This document shows, piece after piece, positions 43,867 to 51,492 of a stretch of DNA of 59,894 bases. Position 1 is the first letter of the stretch. The number at the start of each line of letters is the position of its first letter. The DNA is from an uncultured Sphingosinicella sp. (GTDB lineage Bacteria; Pseudomonadota; Alphaproteobacteria; Sphingomonadales; Sphingomonadaceae): contig NZ_CADCWD010000058.1 in NCBI RefSeq assembly GCF_902806315.1, positions 1 through 59,894 on the forward strand, given 5' to 3'. The notes under the pieces are model-generated. The model worked only from the letters and a program-made list of their open reading frames with translations, searched no databases and was not told where the DNA came from. The position numbers and the translations under genes are program-made.

Positions 43867-44295
43867 ATGGGCAAGAAGAAAAAGAAGCAGCAAAAGTCCG
43901 AAACCGGAAGCCCGGCCGAAGCTCACCCGACCCATCTGGCCGGTGTGCCACTCCCCACCGAGCTTCGCGAGATCGCCGCAGTGGCCAATCAGTTCGTCAA
44001 GCATCCGGTCGTCAGCCACGTCATCTCGGCCGGCGTGCTCGCGGCCATTGCGGCGCTCGCGGAGAATGAAAGCGTTCGCCGCGCCGCCCGCTCCGCCGGC
44101 GACGAGGCAGAGGACGCTGCCGAAGGCGCCGCGCGCCAGGCGAGCCGCGCCAAGATTGCAATCAAGGCCGCGGCGGGAGCGATGGGCAAGCGCCTGCTCG
44201 ACGAGGTCAAGGACGTCGCCGGGACAAAGAGCAGCGGCAAGGGCGGCAAGTCGGCCAAGCAGGCGAACGGCCGCGAACAACGGGCTACCCAGTAA
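43867..44295 (+). CDS. Basic helical protein of unknown function
   Basis: This 142-residue protein opens with a KKKKKQQK stretch. The middle holds a helix (REIAAVANQFVKHPVVSHVISAGVLAAIAAL) that could be a membrane anchor or a buried helix, then Ala/Asp/Glu-rich helices and a basic Lys/Gly tail (SGKGGKSAKQANGREQ). It resembles histone-like or nucleoid proteins only in composition. No family is recognised. It has GAGAGG upstream of ATG 43867 and is followed three bases later by the OsmC gene. Confidence 0.65.
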   Translation: MGKKKKKQQKSETGSPAEAHPTHLAGVPLPTELREIAAVANQFVKHPVVSHVISAGVLAAIAALAENESVRRAARSAGDEAEDAAEGAARQASRAKIAIKAAAGAMGKRLLDEVKDVAGTKSSGKGGKSAKQANGREQRATQ

Positions 44296-44297
44296 GC

Positions 44298-44792
44298 GTG
44301 GGAAGCCATAGCGCCACCATCGCCTGGCAGGACGACGGCAGCTTTCCTACCGGCCGATACAGCCGTGCGCACGAGATGCGGTTCGATGGCGGCGCGGTGG
44401 TGCGCGGCTCCTCCTCACCGCACGTGGTGCCGCTCCCCTTCTCGGATCCAGCCGGCGTCGATCCCGAGGAGGCGCTGATCGCTTCCGCTTCGGCCTGCCA
44501 CATGCTCTGGTTCCTGAACCTCGCGCAGGAAGCCGGGCTCCACGTCACGAGCTACCTCGACGGGGCCGAAGGTGTGATGGAGCGGGTCGAGCGCGGCAAG
44601 CATGCGATCACCCGCATCGTCCTGCGCCCCCGCATCGCTTTCTCGGGCCGGGAGCCCGATCCGGAGGAACTCAGCGCTCTGCACCATGAGGCGCACGAGC
44701 GCTGTTTCATCGCCAATTCGCTCAAGAGCGAGATTGTGGTGGAAGCGGCCGCGCAAGCGCCTGCTCAGGCGGAGCTTATGCCTGGCGAGTAG
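44298..44792 (+). CDS. osmC: OsmC family peroxide-resistance protein
   Basis: This 164-residue protein has the OsmC fold: HSATIAWQDDG at the start, PEEALIASASACHMLWFLNLAQEAG with the first reactive Cys, and HHEAHERCFIANSLKSEIVV with the second. Family members use the Cys pair to reduce organic hydroperoxides. Start is GTG 44298, two bases after the previous stop. A hairpin with CGGGAGC/GCTCCCG follows the stop. Confidence 0.9.
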   Translation: MGSHSATIAWQDDGSFPTGRYSRAHEMRFDGGAVVRGSSSPHVVPLPFSDPAGVDPEEALIASASACHMLWFLNLAQEAGLHVTSYLDGAEGVMERVERGKHAITRIVLRPRIAFSGREPDPEELSALHHEAHERCFIANSLKSEIVVEAAAQAPAQAELMPGE

Positions 44793-44822
44793 CGGGAGCA
44801 GCACCGTTGCGCTCCCGTTCTT
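44793..44822 (+). terminator. Hairpin terminator after osmC
   Basis: CGGGAGC (44793-44799) pairs with GCTCCCG (44811-44817), 11-base loop, followed by TTCTT. It starts at the base after the stop codon. Confidence 0.55.
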
Positions 44823-44847
44823 ATCCCCAATATCCTTCTTATCCACA
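44821..44847 (+). promoter_or_regulatory. Pair of DnaA-box-like sites
   Basis: TTATCCACA (44839-44847) matches the DnaA consensus exactly and TTATCCCCA (44821-44829) differs at one base. They lie 18 bases apart, in the same direction, in the non-coding stretch after osmC. Other origin features are not evident. Confidence 0.4.
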
Positions 44848-45195
44848 GGTGGATTCCGCTTCACCGACTCGCCTTGGCCTGACACTTTCCCGCCGTGGCC
44901 GAGGCGGAGGAGCTGAGGCGACAGGCCCGCCAGAAGGCCCGGAGCCCCCGAAAGCCGGAGCGTAACAGGCGGGCAGGCGAGCGTCGGGAGGGACGCGAGC
45001 CGGCCGAGTGATCGCCGGACGACGCACTTCCCGAGAACGTCGGCAGCGCCGCGGCCCGTTGGGCGTATGGCGCTGCGAGGGACAGAGCCGGGTTCGCCCC
45101 AGCCGAAGTCCAAAACCGTGCGACGGCGGCCGGCCCTTCGGGTCCGGCGATGGCGCCGGAACGATGGGGGCTGGCGGCGACGCCAGCCCCCATTT
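44848..45195 (+). ncRNA. Candidate structured RNA with terminal hairpin
   Basis: About 350 bases lack any credible ORF but hold a series of stems: CGCCTTGGCC/GGCCGAGGCG (44870-44879 with 44897-44906, one G-U); a long-range GCCCGCC/GGCGGGC (44925-44931 with 44968-44974); GCGTC/GACGC (44981-44985 with 44992-44996); GCAGCGCC/GGCGCTGC (45043-45050 with 45069-45076) enclosing GCCC/GGGC; and a perfect 13-bp terminator-like hairpin (45164-45176 with 45181-45193, loop GCGA) followed by TTTC. This looks like one transcript with its own end. I could not match it to RNase P, tmRNA or 6S RNA, and its 5' end is not defined. Confidence 0.4.
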
Positions 45196-45277
45196 CATTG
45201 CCCGCGTCTGGCCCGGGCTTCTGCCATCTCGGAACGCGACTCCCGCGCGCTTGTTCTTCCCCGAAAGGAGCAAGATC

Positions 45278-45766
45278 ATGACACAGCCAAGCGGAACGGG
45301 CGGCGGCATCAATGGCGCGGAGCTCGCCAATCGCGACGAGGAAGATCTGGGCGGCGCAGGCGGATCGAGCAGCGGCGGCTCGATTTCGGGCACGGGCGAA
45401 CCCTCTGGCGGCACGCTCGGCGGCACCGGCGGCACGACGGGGGGCGTACCCGGCGACATGCTTGGCGGCGAAACTCCGCTCGGCGCGGGCGCGGGCGGCC
45501 TTGCGGGGCTGGACGGCGGCGGCATAGCGGCCGAGGCGGCATCGCTCGGCTCGGCCGACGGTTCGCTCGCCGATGCGGCGGCCGCGCGTCAAGCAGGCGC
45601 GGAACGCCTCAGCGGCGGGCCCACAGGCGCCGAGGCGATCGGCCAAGGCGCACGCCGCGGCGACACCGGCTCGGGCACTCCTGGAGACAAAGGCGATCTT
45701 GGCGGCGGTGGCGGCGGCACCGGCCCGGCTGGAACCGCGAGCCCCGGCGGCGAGGGTCGCGCCTAA
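45278..45766 (+). CDS. Second glycine-rich disordered protein
   Basis: This 162-residue protein starts at ATG 45278 with AAAGGAG seven bases upstream. It is Gly/Ala/Ser/Thr-rich (GGSSSGGSISGTG, GTLGGTGGTTGGVPG) with only a short helical stretch (AEAASLGSADGSLADAAAARQA). There is no signal peptide. It resembles the 17499-18158 protein in composition and in TTG/GGG repeats, but not in full order. The last base overlaps the convergent cfa-like gene. Function unknown. Confidence 0.7.
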   Translation: MTQPSGTGGGINGAELANRDEEDLGGAGGSSSGGSISGTGEPSGGTLGGTGGTTGGVPGDMLGGETPLGAGAGGLAGLDGGGIAAEAASLGSADGSLADAAAARQAGAERLSGGPTGAEAIGQGARRGDTGSGTPGDKGDLGGGGGGTGPAGTASPGGEGRA

Positions 45767-46998
45767 TCTCGAGCGAGTGCGCGGAGGCCGGCCTCAGCCT
45801 CCGTCATATAATCGCGCGTGATCGGCACGGCCTCGCGCTGGCGGATATATTGGACTTGGTAATTGACCATGCCGCCGTGGCGGAACGCGGCCATCGCGCC
45901 CGCCAGGTAGAATTGCCACATGCGGAAGAAGCGCGCGTCGTAAAGCGCCTCGATCTCGGCGCGATGCGCGTTGGTGCGTTCGTACCAGTGCGCGATCGTA
46001 TGGGCGTAGTGGAGCCGCAGCGTCTCGACGTCCGCCACGATCAGCTTGGCCCGCTCGCTGGCCTGCACGATCTCCGACAAAGCCGGATTGTAGCCGCCTG
46101 GAAAGATGTATTTCGACGTCCAGGCATCGGTCGTGCCCGGCTGGCCCATCCGCCCGATCGTGTGGAGCAGCATCACCCCGTCTTCCGCAAGCAGATCGTG
46201 GCACTTGGCGAAGAAGGCGCGGTAATGCGGCGGCCCGACATGCTCGAACATGCCGACTGAGACGATCCTGTCGAACCGTCCTTCGACATTGCGGTAGTCG
46301 ATCAGTTCGAACTTCACCCGATCGGCGACGCCCGCTTCCTCCGCCCGCCGCCGGGCAACGGCAAGCTGCTCCTCCGAAAGCGTGATGCCGAGCACGTCCA
46401 CGTCCGCCGCGCGATTGAGGTAAAGCGCCGTCCCGCCCCAGCCGCAGCCGATGTCCAGCACACGCTGCCCCGGCTTCAATGCGAGCTTGGCCGCAATATG
46501 CGCCTTCTTGTCCGCCTGCGCCTGCTCGAGGCTGTTCCCGGGATCGGTGAAATATGCGCAGCTATATTGGCGGTCCCGGTCGAGGAAGAGATCGTAGAGC
46601 CGGCCGGAAAGGTCGTAATGGTGCGCGACGTTGCGCCGCGAGCGCCGCTCCCAGTTGATGCGGTCGATCCGGGCGAGCGTGCGACCGACTTCCTTGCCGA
46701 TCCCCTTCTTCTTCAGCCGCCCACCTTTGTCCCATGGCGCGTTGGACCTGATGAGGTCGACAAGGGCGACGATGTCGCCCTGCTCGACTACCAGCCGGCC
46801 GTCCATATAAGCTTCGCCGGCACCGAGCCGAGGATCGCGGGCGATGTCGCGGGCGGCGCGGCGATCGGTCAGCCGGATCGCGACCGGCGCCCGCGCCGGA
46901 TCGGGCGTGCCGAAGCGATATTCCTTCCCGTCATGATCGATCGCGATGAGCTCGCCACGCTTGACGACGCGCCTCAGGAGCTTTTCGAGCAGCCACAT
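45763..46998 (-). CDS. cfa: Cyclopropane-fatty-acyl-phospholipid synthase family protein
   Basis: This 411-residue protein has an N-terminal lipid-binding part (to about 120) and a SAM-dependent methyltransferase domain with LDIGCGWGGTALYL, HHYDLSGRLYDLFLD, ITLSEEQLAVA, SVGMFEHVG and HTIGRMG. It transfers a methylene to cis double bonds of phospholipid acyl chains. The C-terminal FRMWQFYLAGAMAAFRHGGM matches the family. ATG 46998 is used; an in-frame TTG lies 12 bases upstream. Confidence 0.9.
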   Translation of the reverse strand: MWLLEKLLRRVVKRGELIAIDHDGKEYRFGTPDPARAPVAIRLTDRRAARDIARDPRLGAGEAYMDGRLVVEQGDIVALVDLIRSNAPWDKGGRLKKKGIGKEVGRTLARIDRINWERRSRRNVAHHYDLSGRLYDLFLDRDRQYSCAYFTDPGNSLEQAQADKKAHIAAKLALKPGQRVLDIGCGWGGTALYLNRAADVDVLGITLSEEQLAVARRRAEEAGVADRVKFELIDYRNVEGRFDRIVSVGMFEHVGPPHYRAFFAKCHDLLAEDGVMLLHTIGRMGQPGTTDAWTSKYIFPGGYNPALSEIVQASERAKLIVADVETLRLHYAHTIAHWYERTNAHRAEIEALYDARFFRMWQFYLAGAMAAFRHGGMVNYQVQYIRQREAVPITRDYMTEAEAGLRALARD

Positions 46999-47091
46999 GC
47001 GGCACCCCAATAAGCGGGACCACTGCCAAGTCCAAGCGCGCTAACTGTCCCTGCGCCAGTCCACTGCGATGAGCCGCCTGGTCTAGCGCAT

Positions 47092-47125
47092 AAAAAAAGC
47101 CACCCTGCGGATACCGCAAGGTGGC
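47092..47125 (-). terminator. Terminator downstream of the microprotein pair
   Basis: On the minus strand a 12-bp stem (47125-47114 with 47110-47099, one T-G wobble, loop TAT) is followed by T7. It ends transcripts from the microprotein genes upstream (47253-47551) before cfa. Confidence 0.85.
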
Positions 47126-47252
47126 CAAGGTTCAGGGAGGAACGCCCACGAGTGGACGTAACGCGCCGCAGCAAGGGGGGAGCCACAACGCGTCTCACCT
47201 TAGATGGGAAGTTGTCAGCCTCGTTCAAGGGGTTGTCGTGATTGTGCCGAGA

Positions 47253-47417
47253 TCAGCCGCCCAGATTCGTCCGCTTGGCGGCCGCGCTTTCGGCCGTCGC
47301 CAGCTGCTGCTCCGCCCGGCTCACCGCCTGCTCGATATCCTCGGCGCTCGCAGGGGGAGGCAGCTGCTGGCCGCACGCGGCGAGCAGGAGGATCAATGGA
47401 AGCGCGAAACGTGACAT
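47253..47417 (-). CDS. Small lipoprotein (54 residues)
   Basis: This tiny protein reads MSRFALPLILLLAACGQQ, with an almost ideal lipobox LAAC (C15), then a helix with Ala, Glu and Gln (AEDIEQAVSRAEQQLATAES). AAAAGGG lies about eight bases before the start. It should be an anchored periplasmic lipoprotein; function unknown. It follows the 35-residue microprotein by 26 bases. Confidence 0.7.
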   Translation of the reverse strand: MSRFALPLILLLAACGQQLPPPASAEDIEQAVSRAEQQLATAESAAAKRTNLGG

Positions 47418-47443
47418 GTGCCGACCCTTTTCGAATGTCCGTC

Positions 47444-47551
47444 TCAGACCCAGAACAGGAAGACGCCCGCAAAGGCGCCGCCCATGAACGGCGTCATCCA
47501 GCTCGTCCGCGCTTTCTTCAGAAACTCTTCCACCCTCAGAACCGCGTCCAC
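47444..47551 (-). CDS. Membrane microprotein (35 residues, GTG start)
   Basis: It starts at GTG 47551 with GGAGGA four bases before. The peptide has an amphipathic N-terminus (DAVLRVEEFLKKARTSW) and a hydrophobic C-terminus (MTPFMGGAFAGVFLFWV). No earlier start is in frame before a TGA. A single-helix membrane peptide is likely. Upstream of the small lipoprotein gene on the same strand. Support is the ribosome-binding site and the composition only. Confidence 0.5.
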   Translation of the reverse strand: MDAVLRVEEFLKKARTSWMTPFMGGAFAGVFLFWV

Positions 47552-47697
47552 GACGTCCTCCGCTCGCTTGATGACGAGCGCCCTTCACCACAGCGGCGGC
47601 GCTGCGGCATCGGGCCTGCGACCGGGGGCACAAAGGCTTCGACCGGGGCGCAGCCGGCACTCCGAAGCGCGTCACATGCGGCTTCGTCGCGGATTCC

Positions 47698-47745
47698 GTC
47701 ATGCTGGTCCCCCGCCCCTCGCCGAAAACCGGGATCCGGCATGAC
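47698..47745. repeat. REP-like inverted repeat
   Basis: GTCATGC (47698-47704) and GCATGAC (47739-47745) are exact inverted repeats, with partly complementary TGGTCCC/GGGATCC next to them. It lies upstream of the sensor kinase gene. Confidence 0.4.
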
Positions 47746-47766
47746 CTTCGCCCGCGAGGTGGCTCG

Positions 47767-48918
47767 ATGCTGATTGCGAGTGACAGCTGGTGGATGGGAC
47801 GCCAAACTAGCGGCTTGATCGAACGGGGAACGGTCACCTGCATGGCGTCTGCTGAAAACGAAGTCCGCTGGCCGGAAGCCATCATGCTGACCATCGCATT
47901 GTGGCTGTTCGTGATGCTCGTCTTCATGCCGGGCATCATCCAGCGCCATGGCGCCGATGTCGGCAGCATCCTGCTCGATTGCTCGACCTTTATCGTCTCC
48001 TTCGCGCTCGCCATGCCGTTGTTCGCGCTCTTCCGGGCTACCCTACGCTATCCGCTCGCGAACCGCATCGCGATCATGCTCGCAGGAGCGATCGTGGCAG
48101 CGGTCCTCCAGACCGTTTTCGATCTGATGTTTACCGGCTGGGTCGCGGCGAATGTCAGAAGCGCCTGGTCCAATATCGCGACCGACCTCGCCCGCGGTTA
48201 CGAAGCGGGCTTTCGCTACCTCTTGGTCTTCCTCGTCAACGTCGCGCTCTTCCAGATCACCTTCTCGCGCCGCCGCGAATTTCATCAGGACCGGCAGCTC
48301 CGAGACGCCCGCTCGGCCGCCCAGCAGGCGCAACTGACGGCGCTTCGCTACCAGCTCAACCCGCACTTCCTGTTCAATTCGCTGAACTCGATCTCCGCGC
48401 TGATCGTCACGCGGCGCAACGAGGATGCCGAGCAGATGACCTCGAAGCTGTCGAGCTTCCTCCGGAATTCGCTTGCCGCCGATCCCGGCCGACTGGTGCC
48501 GCTCGAGGAGGAGTTGTCGCTGATCGAGGAATATCTAGACATTGAAGGCGTACGCTTTGGGGAGCGACTCGCAGTCGAGATCGATTGCGATCCGGAAGCG
48601 GGCGAGGCGCTGGTGCCGAGCTTCATCGTCCAGCCGCTCGTGGAAAACGCCATCAAGCACGGCGTCGCCCCTTCCAAGGAGCCGGTCCAGATCCGGATCA
48701 AGGCGGCGGTCGAGCGCGGCGACCTGTGCATCGATGTCGAGAATGGCTTCGCACAGGATAGTGCCGTGACCAGCTTTGGAAGCTCAGGGGTCGGGCTCAA
48801 GAATATCGAGCGACGGCTCGAGGCGGTTTACGGTCGCCGCGCCAGCCTCACTTCGGAGAAGCAATCCGATCGCTATCTCGCCCGGATCTGCATCCCGGAG
48901 ATCAACGGCAAGAGTTGA
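47767..48918 (+). CDS. LytS-type sensor histidine kinase
   Basis: This 383-residue protein has four hydrophobic segments in the first 190 residues (LTIALWLFVMLVFMPGI; SILLDCSTFIVSFALAMPLFALF; IAIMLAGAIVAAVLQTVFDLMF; YLLVFLVNVALFQITF). The His-kinase domain of the LytS family follows, with the phospho-His in QLNPHFLFNSLNSISALI and the ATPase motifs PSFIVQPLVENAIKHG and SSGVGLKNIERRL. ATG 47767 has GAGGTGG upstream; ATG 47842 is an alternative. The LytTR regulator gene follows 50 bases later, so they form a pair. Confidence 0.9.
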   Translation: MLIASDSWWMGRQTSGLIERGTVTCMASAENEVRWPEAIMLTIALWLFVMLVFMPGIIQRHGADVGSILLDCSTFIVSFALAMPLFALFRATLRYPLANRIAIMLAGAIVAAVLQTVFDLMFTGWVAANVRSAWSNIATDLARGYEAGFRYLLVFLVNVALFQITFSRRREFHQDRQLRDARSAAQQAQLTALRYQLNPHFLFNSLNSISALIVTRRNEDAEQMTSKLSSFLRNSLAADPGRLVPLEEELSLIEEYLDIEGVRFGERLAVEIDCDPEAGEALVPSFIVQPLVENAIKHGVAPSKEPVQIRIKAAVERGDLCIDVENGFAQDSAVTSFGSSGVGLKNIERRLEAVYGRRASLTSEKQSDRYLARICIPEINGKS

Positions 48919-48968
48919 CGGCGCCGCCCGCTTCGCGAATATCGTAACCCTCTCCGGGGGGTGGGAAC

Positions 48969-49727
48969 ATGCGCGTATTATTGGTCGACGATGAACTGCT
49001 CGCGCTGGAGCGGCTGCGGGTCTTCTTCGCCGATATCGAGGATACCGAAGTGGTCGGCCAGGCCCGCGACGGCGACGAGGCTCTGGCCGAGATTGAGCGC
49101 CTGCGCCCCGACCTCGTCTTTTTCGACATCCAGATGCCCGGCCGCACGGGCCTGCGCGCCGCCGCCGACATGAAGGTCGAGCCAAGGCCCGAGATCGTCT
49201 TTGTCACCGCCCACGAACATTATGCCCCCGATGCGTTCGAGGTAGACGCCGCCGACTATCTGCTGAAACCCGTCCGGTTCGAGCGGCTCCGCCATGCCGT
49301 CGAGCGCGCCCGCCGGCGCCGGTCCCTCCGCGAAGCCGCCGAGCGCGCGGGCGAGCTCGAGCAGCAAATCTCCGCCGCGACCAGCCAGGCCGCGTCCCAC
49401 CAGGACGGATTCTGGATTCCGGAGCGCAACGGCCGCCGCTGGGTGCCGATTGACAGCATCGATTGGGTGGAGGCCGCGCGCGATTATGTGCTGCTGCACA
49501 CCAACGTCCGCAGCCACTTGCTGCGGATCACCATGTCGGCGCTGGAAGAGAAGCTCATCGGCACGCGACTGCTGCGCGTCCACCGCTCGGCCTTCGTCCG
49601 GCCGGACAAGGTGACGGAAGTGAAAAAGGAAAACCGCTCGCTCTGCCTCGTGCTCGCCGACGGCGCGACCGTGCAGGTCGGCCCGAGCTACGTGCGGGCG
49701 GTGAAAGAGGCGCTGGAGTTCGACTGA
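48969..49727 (+). CDS. LytTR-family response regulator
   Basis: This 252-residue protein has a receiver domain with DDE at 8-10 and phospho-Asp in FFDIQMPGRTG, the Lys in LLKPVRFERL, then a coiled linker (about 115-140). The LytTR DNA-binding domain follows: DSIDWVEAARDYVLLHT, LLRITMSALEEKL, FLRVHRSAFV-type LLRVHRSAFVRPDKV, and AVKEALEFD. It should be activated by the preceding LytS-type kinase. Target genes are not known. Confidence 0.93.
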   Translation: MRVLLVDDELLALERLRVFFADIEDTEVVGQARDGDEALAEIERLRPDLVFFDIQMPGRTGLRAAADMKVEPRPEIVFVTAHEHYAPDAFEVDAADYLLKPVRFERLRHAVERARRRRSLREAAERAGELEQQISAATSQAASHQDGFWIPERNGRRWVPIDSIDWVEAARDYVLLHTNVRSHLLRITMSALEEKLIGTRLLRVHRSAFVRPDKVTEVKKENRSLCLVLADGATVQVGPSYVRAVKEALEFD

Positions 49728-49915
49728 CGCTCCAGCAGGTGGCGGTGCGCGGCCATGAACAGGCCGGGACGCTCGCGGCACGGCGGAGGGCTCCTGAGGC
49801 CGAACAGCCCCCTCGCCCGGTTCCGGCCGGCGACAGCCACGGACTTGCCCCCGCGAGCCTCGCCATGAAGATACGCTTCACTCATTGTCATGCTCACTGA
49901 TCAGGATGCCGTCCC

Positions 49916-50017
49916 TCAGGGAAGCAGCGGCATCGAGGTGGCGGCGGTGACCAGCATCGTGCTGACGAACAGGGCCGCCACCATGGTCGTCAGGTTGCGG
50001 AAAGTCTCGGCGTTCAT
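49916..50017 (-). CDS. Small hydrophobic protein (33 residues)
   Basis: ATG 50017 has AGGAAG seven bases upstream. The peptide has a polar start (MNAETFRNL) and a hydrophobic stretch (TMVAALFVSTMLVTAATSMP), consistent with a signal or single membrane helix. It lies downstream of the LytTR gene and of the ABC importer operon on the other side, in a 445-base stretch otherwise free of genes. I see nothing else convincing in 49728-49915 or 50018-50172. Confidence 0.5.
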   Translation of the reverse strand: MNAETFRNLTTMVAALFVSTMLVTAATSMPLLP

Positions 50018-50172
50018 CGTCTATCTTCCTGGTTCAGCGACTCCCGATTGAGCCGTTGCCGGGCTGCTAGTGTGACGATGACGGGAGCTGGAGACCTGTT
50101 CGACGGACCTGAGACGCTGCTCGACAAGCCTGCCTTTGCTCGACCAGTGGCGCAACGAGCGCGACGAAGGCG

Positions 50173-51492
50173 CTAGGCCTCGGTCTGCGCGAGCAGTTCG
50201 TTCACCCGCCGCTCCGCGTCCGCCAGCGCTTGCCTGGTCGACTTCTGCCCGTTGAACGCAGCGGCCACTTCCTCGCCGACCAGCCCCTCGATCGCATTCT
50301 GGCGCTGGACTCCGCCGGGCAGCGGCCGCCCGGTGGTGGCGACCGGCGCGATGTTGGTGCGATGCGGCAGCGCTTTGAAGGCGGGGCTTTCGACCACCGC
50401 CTGGAAGGCGGGAAGGTGGCCGGTGCGGGCCCAGTCGAAATTATGGTCCGCGATGAAGCGGAAGAAGCGGGCGATGGCGCGGCGCTGCTCGGGGCTCCGC
50501 TCGCGCTTGGGAACGACCCAGGCGTGGCCGCTGACATAGCTCACGTCCTGCCCCCACAGGCGCGGATAGGGATAGACGGTGTAGCTTTGGTAGAGCGGGC
50601 GCCCCGGCGTGTTCGCCTCCGCCTCGAACTGGCCGATCATCCATGTGCCGGTCGGATAGATGCCGCCCTCCCCGGACATGAAGCTTCCGATGGCGGCCGG
50701 CGTGTCCTGGTTGCGCGTGCTCACTCCTGACGCGGTGATGCCGCGGAAGAAGTCGACGATGCGCTCGGCCTCGGGCGTTTGCAGCCGGATCCGGCGCGGG
50801 CTCGGGAACAGCACCGCATTCTGCGCCAGAAGGTAGGTGTAGACGTTGCGGGCGGCATAAGCGTTGTCGCCGACGAGGCTCTGGATCAGATAGGGCTTTC
50901 CGGTCCGCTCCGTGAACTGACGCGCCTGCGCCAGCATTTCCTCGGGCGAGGTCGGCAGGACGGGCTTGCCGTCCTTCATCAACCCCGCCTGCGCGAACAG
51001 TTTGGTGTTGACGTGAAACAGGCCGCCATGGGTGTCGAACGGCAGCCCGAAGAGCTTGCCGCCAATGGTCACCGCGCTCCGGCTCGCCTCCGTGAGCGCC
51101 GAAGGAGCAAGCCCTGCCTCCGCCAGATAGGGCTCGATCGGCTCGAGCAAGCCTTCGGCGGCATAATCCGAGATAACGCCGGTGTGCATTGTGACAAGGT
51201 CGGGCGGGTCCTTGGCGGCCATCTGCGCGGAAAGCTGCGGGTAGCCCGGCCAGGCGACGACGTTGCTGCTGACGTGCACGTCGGGATTGCTGGCGTTGAA
51301 CTTGTTGATCATCGCCGTGATGATCCCGCATTCGCCCTCCACCTTCGACACGTCGGTCGCGCTGCCATATTCGGCGCCGCACTCGCCGAAGAAGCGCTGC
51401 AGGTAGATCTCCGCCCGATCGCCACCACCGCCGCCTGCCCCGCTGCAGCTCCCCGCGAGAAGCATCGCCGCGACCAGAAAGAACCGCCTCAT
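50173..51492 (-). CDS. ABC transporter sugar-binding lipoprotein
   Basis: This 439-residue protein is a group 1 solute-binding protein: DPPDLVTMHTGVISDYAAEGLLEPIEPYL, LPFDTHGGLFHVNTKLFAQAGL, SGEGGIYPTGTWMIGQFEAEA. The signal peptide (MRRFFLVAAMLLAGSCSG) has a Cys at 16 but with AGSC rather than the usual L-x-G/A-C. It is the last gene of the operon. The start overlaps the permease stop (ATGA). The substrate is probably a sugar or oligosaccharide. Confidence 0.9.
   Translation of the reverse strand: MRRFFLVAAMLLAGSCSGAGGGGGDRAEIYLQRFFGECGAEYGSATDVSKVEGECGIITAMINKFNASNPDVHVSSNVVAWPGYPQLSAQMAAKDPPDLVTMHTGVISDYAAEGLLEPIEPYLAEAGLAPSALTEASRSAVTIGGKLFGLPFDTHGGLFHVNTKLFAQAGLMKDGKPVLPTSPEEMLAQARQFTERTGKPYLIQSLVGDNAYAARNVYTYLLAQNAVLFPSPRRIRLQTPEAERIVDFFRGITASGVSTRNQDTPAAIGSFMSGEGGIYPTGTWMIGQFEAEANTPGRPLYQSYTVYPYPRLWGQDVSYVSGHAWVVPKRERSPEQRRAIARFFRFIADHNFDWARTGHLPAFQAVVESPAFKALPHRTNIAPVATTGRPLPGGVQRQNAIEGLVGEEVAAAFNGQKSTRQALADAERRVNELLAQTEA

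Noticed and set aside
44848-45195. Known RNAs (RNase P, tmRNA, 6S RNA) as explanation for the hairpin region
   Set aside because: The RNase P P4 block (GAGGAAAGTCCGGGC-like), a tmRNA tag reading frame and the 6S bubble pattern are not visible.
44861-45646. Long minus-strand reading frame over the gene-free stretch
   Set aside because: No start with a ribosome-binding site and it runs through the second glycine-rich gene; the stretch is better explained by hairpins.
45067-46260. A 397-residue plus-strand frame across the second glycine-rich gene and the cfa gene
   Set aside because: It uses a shifted frame of both genes and has no credible start.
49688-49897. A 69-residue minus-strand frame after the LytTR gene
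   Set aside because: It overlaps the 3' end of the regulator gene and looks like low-complexity Arg/Ala-rich sequence.
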